Notes under the pieces: model-generated
Told to the model about the DNA's origin: nothing
Seen by the model: the letters and a program-made list of their open reading frames with translations, nothing else
Databases searched by the model: none
Shown here: piece by piece, positions 41,546 through 49,351 of the stretch
Position numbering within the stretch: the first letter of the stretch is position 1
Layout: every line of letters starts with the position of its first letter
NCBI RefSeq assembly: GCF_900108955.1
Contig: NZ_FNYA01000001.1
Span: forward strand, 1 to 64,000
Direction of reading: 5' to 3'
From: Flavobacterium terrigena
GTDB taxonomy: Bacteria; Bacteroidota; Bacteroidia; Flavobacteriales; Flavobacteriaceae
Length of the DNA stretch: 64,000 bases
Translations under genes and position numbers: made by a program

Positions 41546-42760
41546 TTATATTCCGATTTCTACTTGAAAACGTAAATACCAATTATTTTTTGTTGTACCA
41601 TCAACATAATCCAAAGTATCAAAAGAGATTTCACTTTGTAATTTAAAAGTATGTTGCCAAATATATCTTGTGACCCCGAAAGATAATTGTTTAGAATTTG
41701 GTGCGAATTCTCTAATATCTTTTCCAACTTTTTGAATAGAATATCTCGTAATGAATTCGTAATTTGATTTTGTATTATAACTCAATTGATAATCGAAACC
41801 ATTACCAACAAAAGCATAATTAAAATTTGTGATATCGTCTGGATCAAAAGTAACCGCATTTTTTGTAGTTGTTCTCGACATATAACTCGACATAGCTGCC
41901 CAACCATTATATTTGAACATCGCATCTAAAAGCACCGATTTCATAGTTCTTTTTTCGAATAAATCGTTACCTAATTGACCTTGCGTTCTTCTAGCATGGT
42001 TATTTTGTTGGAAAGCTCCAGAAAACATTAATTTTGGTTTTTTCTCACGTATGATATCACCTTCAAAATAAGTTCCATCTTTAGAAAAAGCTCCTAATGG
42101 CAATATCTCAATTTTACCTGTAACTGCAACTCCATCATCTGGTTTTTCAGTTGAATTTCTTCCTTCTCCAGTAGAAACAGCTCCTTTAAAATTATATGAA
42201 AACTTATCTTTAAACTCATTCATATTATGAAGTTGAATTCCAAAATCTCTATCAATTGTAAATTTACCATTATTTATAGTTCTGTCAGTTAATTGCAAAC
42301 CTCCAGAAGAATTGACACGTTGTCTGTTTCCAGGTAATTTGGTTTGACCAAAACTAATATTCCATCTATTATTTGGACGATACATAAAAACCGCATCTCT
42401 AATAATGTTTATGTTTTCACCATCTTTTATTTCTCCAACATCACCAGGAGCAAATGATAATTGAATCGCATATAAGAATTTTGGATTTATTACATAACCG
42501 TCAAATCGTAATCGAAGTCTTCTGATTTGTGCATCATATCCTCCATTTTCACCATCGTTTTCAATGTAAGTTACTCTGTTTTGCATTCTAAATCTAAGGT
42601 TCAATTGGTATAAACTATCCGGTGAAGTTATTCCAATTCCTTTACCTGTACTGAAGTATGGTAACGTTGATAATTTAATATCATTTGTTGGTTTGTCCTG
42701 AGAAAAAACTATCCCAGAAATTAAAAAAACAAATAATTGAAGATAAATTAATTTTTTCAT
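41546..42760 (-). CDS. Phosphate-selective porin (OprO/OprP family)
   Basis: The 404-residue outer membrane protein has a signal peptide (ending VFSQ) and aromatic-flanked strands throughout. LNLRFRMQNRVTYIENDGE, AQIRRLRLRFDGYVINPKFLYAIQLSFAPGD and NRWNISFGQTKLPGNRQRV match the phosphate-selective porin O/P family. It ends WYLRFQVEIGI. The gene lies directly downstream of the PiT-DUF47 genes on the same strand with its own promoter, which fits phosphate uptake across the outer membrane. Confidence 0.87.
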   Translation of the reverse strand: MKKLIYLQLFVFLISGIVFSQDKPTNDIKLSTLPYFSTGKGIGITSPDSLYQLNLRFRMQNRVTYIENDGENGGYDAQIRRLRLRFDGYVINPKFLYAIQLSFAPGDVGEIKDGENINIIRDAVFMYRPNNRWNISFGQTKLPGNRQRVNSSGGLQLTDRTINNGKFTIDRDFGIQLHNMNEFKDKFSYNFKGAVSTGEGRNSTEKPDDGVAVTGKIEILPLGAFSKDGTYFEGDIIREKKPKLMFSGAFQQNNHARRTQGQLGNDLFEKRTMKSVLLDAMFKYNGWAAMSSYMSRTTTKNAVTFDPDDITNFNYAFVGNGFDYQLSYNTKSNYEFITRYSIQKVGKDIREFAPNSKQLSFGVTRYIWQHTFKLQSEISFDTLDYVDGTTKNNWYLRFQVEIGI

Positions 42761-42812
42761 TAGTTTTCGTGTTGCTGTGTTAAGAATTAGTTGTTGTTTC
42801 GTTTTGTTAGTG

Positions 42813-42870
42813 CAAATTTAATGTTAAGAATCAGAGTATTAATACATCTTGTATTAAGTTATCTTTAAGT
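42813..42870 (-). promoter_or_regulatory. Porin promoter with Pho-box-like repeats
   Basis: On the minus strand the -7 element TAAATTTG (42820-42813) is preceded directly by CTTAACAT (42828-42821). Further upstream two CTTAA words lie 11 bases apart (42870-42854). CTTAACATT recurs twice in the promoter of the DUF47-PiT genes. The resemblance to PhoB-type direct repeats is inference. Confidence 0.5.
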
Positions 42871-42919
42871 ATTTGCAACTATAATTTACAATTTCTTAAC
42901 AATTGAATTTTTGACAAAA

Positions 42920-42951
42920 AAAAATCCGCCCCAATATCTTGAGACGGATTT
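42920..42951 (-). terminator. Terminator of the PiT gene
   Basis: AAATCCG pairs with CGGATTT around an imperfect stem, and on the minus strand a U-run follows. It separates PiT from the porin gene. Confidence 0.65.
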
Positions 42952-42975
42952 AAAATTTTATATAACTAACTTATT

Positions 42976-44655
42976 TTACACAAACAAAGTAGTAACGTAA
43001 TATAAGATTGCTGCAATAATTGCTGAAACTGGAATAGTTAAAACCCAAGCCCATAATAAACTAATGGTTACTCCCCAACGAACAGCACTTAAACGTTTCG
43101 TGGCTCCTACTCCAATAATTGATCCAGTAATTGTGTGAGTTGTAGAAACTGGTACTCCCATTTGAGAAACTGTAAATAAAGTTAAAGCTCCAGCTGTTTC
43201 AGAACAAACTCCTTCTAATGGTGTTACTTTGGTAATTTTAGTTCCCATCGTTTTTACGATTTTCCAACCGCCCATTAAAGTTCCCATTCCAATCATTAAG
43301 TAACATCCAAAAGCAATCCATGTTGGCATTGTATCTTTAGTTACTTTAGTTTCTAATTTATGACCTTTTAAAAGTTTACCATCTTTATCAAGATATTTTG
43401 AGAAAATTTTGGCATATCTATACTTTGGATTTATTGTCTTATCTGTAAAAATAACTTCGTTAGTAACAACGTCTTTTATTTCTTTTTTATCCGAATATAC
43501 TTCTAACTTAGTAAGTGGATGACTCGATTTATTTTCCTTTGATTTTCTTTCTAATTTTTTTTCTGTACTAACAATCTCACTGAAATTATTAACATCAACA
43601 CCTTCTCTTTTTAAATGATTAATAAAAGGGTTGTCATTAGAAACTTTTGAGTTTAATTTCTCATCCTCATAAATTTTCTCTCCTGTTGTTAAGTCAAAAA
43701 TATTTTTACCATCAAGATAAACTGTATCTTTTCCGAATACACCAACAGATGGTTTGAATTTCTTAATATTACCTTCGTCATTTTTATAAACTACTTGCAG
43801 CACTTCCGTTGTGTTTAACAAGTTGTATTCTTTTACAAATTCTGGCATATTTTTATCAGGGCTTGTTCTGTATCCGTTTGCGTAAACAATACAAGCAGCA
43901 CAAATAATACCCATTACTTTTTGTGAATCGGCACCACCATGTCCTAATGAAAAGGCTGCTGAAGATAACAATTGTAATTTTTTGTACATATTTCCTTCTT
44001 TAGTATGCGAAGGATTTTTTCCATGTACTAATTCATACCAACAGTATACTACAATAAATAAACCTAAAAGCACACCAATAATCCAAATCATAATTGGTTT
44101 AATATCTAAACTATCTTTTAAGGCATAAGTAACATAAACAGTTAGTACTGAAATAGCTATAGAAATACTTATTTTTTTAGCGAAATTTCTTTGAATAGTC
44201 ACCAAGGCAATAAAGAACGAAATAATTCCTCCAATAAATGGTGCTAAGAAGATAAATATAACCGTAAGTCCAATAGACTCTAAATTCAATACCCCGAAAC
44301 CTGCATGTGCTACGGCTGCTCCTGCAAAACCACCAATTAAAGTATGTGAAGATGATGAAGGAATACCTAATTTCCAAGTTAATAAATTCCAAATAGTTGC
44401 TGCTAATAATCCAGATAAAATTACCCAAAGATTAATTACAGAACCATCTACTGTTTTGGCAACGGTATTTCCCACACTCATATCGAAAACCCAATAGGCG
44501 ATAAAGTTGAAAAATGCTGCCCAAATTACAGCTTGTGTAGGTGTTAAAACCTTTGTAGAAACTACTGTTGCAATTGAATTGGCAGCGTCATGAAATCCGT
44601 TTACCAAGTCAAACAACAATGCAATGACTATAATTACTATTAATAATGTAAACAT
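42976..44655 (-). CDS. pit: Inorganic phosphate transporter, PiT family, with a large internal insert
   Basis: PiT carriers import phosphate with a cation. The family repeats DLVNGFHDAANSIATVVSTK (residues 16-35) and GVPVSTTHTITGSIIG near the C-terminus are present, with SLGHGGADSQKVMG (236-249) in the middle. The 559-residue length exceeds usual PiT proteins because a hydrophilic segment of about 180 residues (264-443) interrupts two membrane helices. It holds two similar pieces, TVYLDGKNIFDLTTGEKIYE and EVYSDKKEIKDVVTNEVIFT. The DUF47 gene ends 10 bases upstream. Confidence 0.92.
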   Translation of the reverse strand: MFTLLIVIIVIALLFDLVNGFHDAANSIATVVSTKVLTPTQAVIWAAFFNFIAYWVFDMSVGNTVAKTVDGSVINLWVILSGLLAATIWNLLTWKLGIPSSSSHTLIGGFAGAAVAHAGFGVLNLESIGLTVIFIFLAPFIGGIISFFIALVTIQRNFAKKISISIAISVLTVYVTYALKDSLDIKPIMIWIIGVLLGLFIVVYCWYELVHGKNPSHTKEGNMYKKLQLLSSAAFSLGHGGADSQKVMGIICAACIVYANGYRTSPDKNMPEFVKEYNLLNTTEVLQVVYKNDEGNIKKFKPSVGVFGKDTVYLDGKNIFDLTTGEKIYEDEKLNSKVSNDNPFINHLKREGVDVNNFSEIVSTEKKLERKSKENKSSHPLTKLEVYSDKKEIKDVVTNEVIFTDKTINPKYRYAKIFSKYLDKDGKLLKGHKLETKVTKDTMPTWIAFGCYLMIGMGTLMGGWKIVKTMGTKITKVTPLEGVCSETAGALTLFTVSQMGVPVSTTHTITGSIIGVGATKRLSAVRWGVTISLLWAWVLTIPVSAIIAAILYYVTTLFV

Positions 44656-44664
44656 AGTACTTAA

Positions 44665-45309
44665 TTAAGAATGTTTAACAGCTACTGCTTCTAATACTCT
44701 TGCAACAGATTTACATTTATCTGACGCTTTATCTAATGACGCTAAAACTTCTTTATATTTAATAACATTTTTGGCATCTGTTTCATTTTCAAAAATATCA
44801 GCTACAGCTTTTTCAAAAACTGAATCCGATTTTCTATCTAATTTGTTGATTTTCTTTACAGAATCAAAAATATTTTTAAAATTCTTCATGTCTTTCAATT
44901 CCATTACAGATTTTGCAATGTGACCACAAGCTTCTAAATTAATTTCAGTAATTTTTCTGATAGATTTTGTAATTTTTTCTACTTGATACATTCTAATTCT
45001 GTTAGAAGCTTCTTGTAAATTACTAGCCACATCTTCAATTGTAGTCATTAATGCGTGAATATCTTCTCTGTCAAAAGGAGTAATAAAGTTTTTACTCAAT
45101 TCAATATTCATTTTGTGAGAAATTTTCTCAATGCTTTCAAATAACTCGTCAATCTTTTTAAAATAACTTTCTCTATCTGATTTTGAAGCATTTACACCCT
45201 CATGTAACGCATCAGACATTTTTGTTAACTTGTTTGTAGCTTCCTCGAATAATGGGAAAAAAGTTTTGTCTTTTGGAGAGAAAAAATTTAAAATGTTTTT
45301 AAAGGCCAT
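44665..45309 (-). CDS. DUF47 (PhoU-like) family protein
   Basis: The 214-residue all-helical protein reads FFPLFEEATNKLTKMSDALHEGV, FDREDIHALMTTIEDVASNLQEASNRIRMY and KINKLDRKSDSVFEKAVADIF, which match DUF47 (TIGR00153), relatives of PhoU. These are regularly encoded with PiT carriers and thought to regulate them. It heads the DUF47-PiT operon. A TACTTTTG -7 box (45334-45341, minus strand) lies 25-32 bases upstream of the ATG. Confidence 0.92.
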   Translation of the reverse strand: MAFKNILNFFSPKDKTFFPLFEEATNKLTKMSDALHEGVNASKSDRESYFKKIDELFESIEKISHKMNIELSKNFITPFDREDIHALMTTIEDVASNLQEASNRIRMYQVEKITKSIRKITEINLEACGHIAKSVMELKDMKNFKNIFDSVKKINKLDRKSDSVFEKAVADIFENETDAKNVIKYKEVLASLDKASDKCKSVARVLEAVAVKHS

Positions 45310-45333
45310 CTTTTAGTTTGTTTAAATTACGGT

Positions 45334-45369
45334 GCAAAAGTAGAAACCCAATGTTAAGTTAATGTTAAG
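45334..45369 (-). promoter_or_regulatory. DUF47-PiT promoter with tandem CTTAACATT repeats
   Basis: On the minus strand CTTAACATT occurs twice about one helical turn apart (45349-45369). The -7 element TACTTTTG (45341-45334) follows the last repeat after 7 bases. No TTTG stands at -33, so the repeats occupy that position. This is how PhoB boxes replace the -35 element in other bacteria; PhoB binding here is inference. Confidence 0.55.
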
Positions 45370-45427
45370 TAATTAATAATAGTAGATTAATTGTTAACTA
45401 AATATTAATAAAACGTGAAGAAAAAAA

Positions 45428-45740
45428 TGCAGACCTATAAGCCGGATTCTGTACTCCGATAAATCGGAGTCCTTATCATTTATCTAGCTCCGAAATTACT
45501 CTCGGAATCAATCTTTCTACCCTTCAGCAACGGACGAGAAACCCTTAAATGCTGATATACTTGAAATTTCACCGCATAGAGTTTACCTGGTTTCACTACA
45601 GCATTACCTGTACATACTTTCTGTTGCACTTGTCCTATCCCGATAAATCGGGATGACGGGTGTTACCCGCTATGCTTCTCTTTGGTGTCCGGACTTTCCT
45701 CCCTCCTATAAATAAGACGACGATAAGGCGGTCTGCGGGG
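45428..45740 (-). ncRNA. rnpB: RNase P RNA component
   Basis: RNase P RNA processes tRNA 5' ends. Read on the minus strand it starts near CCCCGCAGACCGCCTTAT and ends near CCGGCTTATAGGTCTGC, so GCAGACC and GGTCTGC pair as helix P1. GGAGGAAAGTCCGGAC near the 5' end (reverse of 45695-45714) is the universally conserved P4 5' strand. The length of about 313 nt is normal for type A. Two peripheral helices are capped by CCGATTTATCGG. A TATCTTTG -7 element (45741-45748) sits close to the 5' end. Confidence 0.93.
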
Positions 45741-45934
45741 CAAAGATAAATTAAAGTTAGAAGTTTGGAGTTAGAAGTTAGAAGTTTTTTATAGAAAAGA
45801 TATTTTTTTCTTAAAATGATTTTTTTTTAAATTTTTGTGATATTTAAAATTTTTTGTGACATTTCTACAAAACCAACATTATGTGGTTGTTACTACTATA
45901 CTTTTGCTATCAAAATAATTTAACTTAAGAACCG
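45741..45934. other. AT-rich gap with simple repeats and a surface-protein promoter
   Basis: GTTAGAAGTTTGGAGTTAG-like words repeat at about 45755-45786. A TACTTTTG -7 element (45899-45906) precedes the plus-strand gene by about 28 bases. The minus-strand -7 of rnpB is at the left end. No further gene is seen. Confidence 0.5.
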
Positions 45935-47443
45935 ATGACCCCTATTTTTTTTAAAATAACTTCGAGACTATTCATTTGTCTCTTATTATTATCAACTAAG
46001 CTAAATGCACAAGTTGGAATTGGAACTACCAATCCAGATGCAAGTTCTATTTTGGAACTAACATCTACAACTCAAGGATTATTAACTCCTCGAATGACAA
46101 CTCTACAAAGAACAGCTATCGCATCACCAGCTAATGGATTGATGGTTTATGATACAGATCTTAATGCATTTCACCATTATGATTCTTCAATTTCTGCTTG
46201 GTCAAAAGTACAAACTAATAGTAGATTAAAATTTAAACGTATAAAATCTACTGATGTTCTAGCAACGGTTTTAGCTGAAGAGAAAACAGCTGGAGGAGGA
46301 AGTAAATACCTTTTAGATTCTTCTACTTTATATGAGATTAATGGTTTAATTTCTGTAGACTTACCAATAGAATTAAACAACGCATGCATTTCTGGATTGG
46401 ACACTTCTGACGATAAATTAGTAAAAACATCTGGGGATCTTTTTACTGGAACTACTGGTGGAAATATTCGTCTAGTAACTATAAATGTAACAGGAGGAGG
46501 AAAAGCTTTTAATCTTCTAGGAACAGGAATTCAGACCTTAAATTTGAGAGATGCTATCGTTAGCGGATGTAATAATGTTGGAACTATTGAAAACTTTTTT
46601 TATGTTTTTAATTCTATAGTTTTGTATACTGGCAATACAACAGGAATAGTGTATAAAAATATTAGTAAATTACTATTAAGTAATACGGCTTGGTTTTCAA
46701 CTAACACAGGTACTTTTGAAAAATTAGAAGGTACTTTCGAAACTGTAATAAAACAAGGTGGTTTTTCCGAAGTAACAGGAAGTGCAATAGGGTTTGACGT
46801 ATCTTCAAATCCAATCGTAACTGAAGCTGTTATGGAAACAGTAGTATTTAAAGGTACGCTTACTACTGGAAAATATGTAAATCCTTACACAGTTGGAGGC
46901 TATACCAATTATAATTTTAATAACAATTGGACAATTAGATGTACGGGAATTCCAACAGAAGGTGACGCTCAAGCAACAGGGAATTTATATTTTGATAGAA
47001 CTCAAGTATCACCTACTGTAACACCTAATGCTACAAATGCTGCAACTCCTTATTCTAAAGTTCCAGGTACAACAATTGCAACAAACTTATTTCGCATGGG
47101 AACTGGTACTAGTCCAGTTTCCTCAGCTAATAATAGATTGCAATATGTTGGTAAAAAACCAAGAACTTTTGCATTAAATGCAACAATTTCATTTGTTACT
47201 AGTGGTATATTTAATTCCGATCATGTGTTCTTTTTTGTAAAATTTAACTCCAGCGGTGTTGCAACGGTACTTAGTTCTTCAGAAACGTTTGTGAGTACCG
47301 ATTCAACTAATGCATTGAATCTTTCATTGGCAGGAACTGTTCAAATGAATTCTGGAGATTATGTAGAATTACATGTCGCTAGAATTGCTGGAGAATCAAG
47401 TAAAGATTTGACTATAAAATCTTTTAATATAGCCATGGACTAA
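45935..47443 (+). CDS. Secreted surface protein, VGIGTTNPDA type
   Basis: The 502-residue protein has a signal peptide ending LNA. The mature N-terminus reads QVGIGTTNPDASSILELTST, then GLLTPRMTTLQRTAIASPANGLMVYDTD. I recall this opening in many Bacteroidota surface proteins; it is also tail-fibre-like. The rest is Thr/Ser/Gly-rich beta sequence with QTLNLRDAIVSGCNNVGTIENFF and a LYFDRTQVSPTVTPNATNAATPYSKVPGTT stretch. No Por secretion-system C-terminal sorting domain is clear. Function unknown; cell surface or extracellular is likely. Confidence 0.78.
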   Translation: MTPIFFKITSRLFICLLLLSTKLNAQVGIGTTNPDASSILELTSTTQGLLTPRMTTLQRTAIASPANGLMVYDTDLNAFHHYDSSISAWSKVQTNSRLKFKRIKSTDVLATVLAEEKTAGGGSKYLLDSSTLYEINGLISVDLPIELNNACISGLDTSDDKLVKTSGDLFTGTTGGNIRLVTINVTGGGKAFNLLGTGIQTLNLRDAIVSGCNNVGTIENFFYVFNSIVLYTGNTTGIVYKNISKLLLSNTAWFSTNTGTFEKLEGTFETVIKQGGFSEVTGSAIGFDVSSNPIVTEAVMETVVFKGTLTTGKYVNPYTVGGYTNYNFNNNWTIRCTGIPTEGDAQATGNLYFDRTQVSPTVTPNATNAATPYSKVPGTTIATNLFRMGTGTSPVSSANNRLQYVGKKPRTFALNATISFVTSGIFNSDHVFFFVKFNSSGVATVLSSSETFVSTDSTNALNLSLAGTVQMNSGDYVELHVARIAGESSKDLTIKSFNIAMD

Positions 47444-47480
47444 TAATTAAAATATCCAAATTAGTAATATGATACTAAAT

Positions 47481-47526
47481 CAAATCGGAGTTATAAAGAT
47501 ATTTTTATAACTCCGATTTGTTTTTT
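47481..47526 (+). terminator. Strong terminator after the surface protein gene
   Basis: CAAATCGGAGTTATAAA (47481-47497) and TTTATAACTCCGATTTG (47504-47520) pair perfectly over 17 bp, and a T run follows. Confidence 0.9.
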
Positions 47527-47544
47527 ATATTTTGAGATTTGAGA

Positions 47545-47576
47545 TTTGCATTTTGATATTTAAACATATATATTTG
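47545..47576 (+). promoter_or_regulatory. Promoter of dnaX
   Basis: TTTG (47545-47548), a 20-base gap and TATATTTG (47569-47576) match the consensus. The -33 lies in a TTTGAGATTTGCATTTTGATATTT word that resembles one at 27485-27512. Confidence 0.72.
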
Positions 47577-47592
47577 CTATCGATAATTACCT

Positions 47593-49328
47593 ATGGAACA
47601 ATTTATAGTATCAGCCCGAAAATACAGACCTCAAACATTTAAAGATGTTATTGGGCAGCAGGCTATTACCAATACTTTACTACACGCCATAGAAAATAAT
47701 CACTTAGCACAAGCCTTACTTTTTACAGGTCCACGTGGCGTTGGAAAAACAACTTGTGCGAGAATTTTAGCTCGAAAAATTAATCAAGAAGGTTATGATG
47801 ACCCAAATGAAGATTTTTCATTCAATGTTTTCGAATTAGATGCCGCATCAAATAATGGTGTAGATGATATTAGAAGTATTATCGACCAAGTTCGAATCCC
47901 ACCACAAACTGGAAAATATAAAGTATATATTATCGACGAGGTTCACATGCTTTCAACTTCTGCATTTAATGCATTTTTGAAAACTTTAGAAGAACCACCA
48001 AAACATGCAATTTTCATATTAGCAACAACTGAAAAGCATAAAATTCTTCCTACTATTCTATCTCGTTGTCAAATTTTCGATTTTAAACGAATTACGATTA
48101 ACGACACTAAAGAATATTTAATGGAAATTGCACAAAATCAAAATGTGCAGTTTGAAGAAGAAGCTTTACGTATTATTTCTCAAAAAGCTGATGGTGCAAT
48201 GCGTGATGCTTTGTCTATTTTTGACAGAGTGGTTTCATATTGTGGCAACAACTTAACACGTCAAGCTGTTGCAGAAAATTTAAACGTTTTAGATTACGAT
48301 TACTATATTAAGGTAACCGATTTAATTTTGGAAAACAACATTCCAGAATTACTATTAACTTATAATGATATTTTAGCAAAAGGATTTGACGGACATCATT
48401 TTATTGCTGGTTTAGCTTCACACTTTAGAGATTTATTGGTTTGTAAAAACCCAATCACACTTTCTCTATTAGAAGTAAGCGAACAAACCCAACAACAATT
48501 TGCCATTCAAGCACAAAAAGCTTCTCAAGCGTTTTTATTAGCTGGAATTGAAACCGCAAACGATTGTGATTTAAAATATAAAGTCAGTCAAAATCAACGA
48601 CTTTTTGTGGAATTAACTTTAATGCAATTGGCTTCATTAACACATGATGCCGAAAAAAAAAAGCTAAATACTTTATAATTCCTTCTAATTTCTTTCATAA
48701 AGCGAAAGAAATTCAATCTTCAACACCTTCCATTCAACCGGAAATAGTTTCAAAACCTGAAACGCAAATTGCTCCTGTAGAAACAATTCAAAAAGTTGAA
48801 GAAAAAGTTGAGGAGAAAATCGAACAAATTCAGAAAAAGCTTACGCCTAGTATTTCAATTGATCCAAGTAAAAGAGTTTCTTCTTTATCTATAAAAGGAT
48901 TAAGGCAAAAAGCGGATATTTCCAACCAAGCAAAAACGGAAAGTGTAGCAGTTGGTGAGCATTTAGCCGATCCGTTTACACAAGAAGATGCCATAAAACA
49001 TTGGAACGATTATATCGAAATCTTAGAAACCAAAGGTAAAAAGCTTTTTTGTAGCTATATGAGATTAAGCAAACCGGTTTTAATGGGAACAAATATTTTG
49101 TTAGAATTCCCAAACCAAGGTTCGAAAGAAGATTTTGAAAACACCAATTCGGATTTAATTGGTTACTTAAAAACGAATTTGCGCAATTACGATATCAAAA
49201 TTAAAATTACAGTTATAGAAACCTATAAACCAAAAGTAATTTATACCAACGAAGAAAAATACAAACATTTTAAGGAGTTAAATCCTGCCATAGAATTATT
49301 TAGACAAACCTTTGAATTAGATTTATAA
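47593..49328 (+). CDS. dnaX: DNA polymerase III subunit gamma/tau with A10 slippage site
   Basis: DnaX is the clamp-loader motor. Frame 0 gives 361 residues (47593-48678) with Walker A TGPRGVGKT (45-53), DEVHMLS and LSRCQIF. It hits a run of ten A plus G at 48653-48663, after which frame 0 stops 4 codons past the AAG. A -1 shift continues through IQSSTPSIQPEIV and a charged linker to 49328, giving about 578 residues, normal for tau. Programmed frameshifting or transcriptional slippage would make both; a homopolymer error is the alternative. The usual four-Cys zinc module after Walker A is absent. Confidence 0.9.
48653..48663 (+). promoter_or_regulatory. dnaX slippery run (A10G)
   Basis: The run reads GAA AAA AAA AAG in frame 0. 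A -1 move at AAA AAA AAG restores the tau frame. An 8-bp stem (48689-48696 with 48704-48711) lies 26 bases downstream, too far for a typical stimulator. Confidence 0.7.
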
Positions 49329-49351
49329 ACAACCTACTAGAACATTAAAAA

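Noticed and set aside
48679-49058. dnaX as a broken pseudogene plus a separate 89-residue gene at 49059
   Set aside because: The -1 frame is open and protein-like without a break from the A-run to 49328; recoding or a homopolymer error explains it better.
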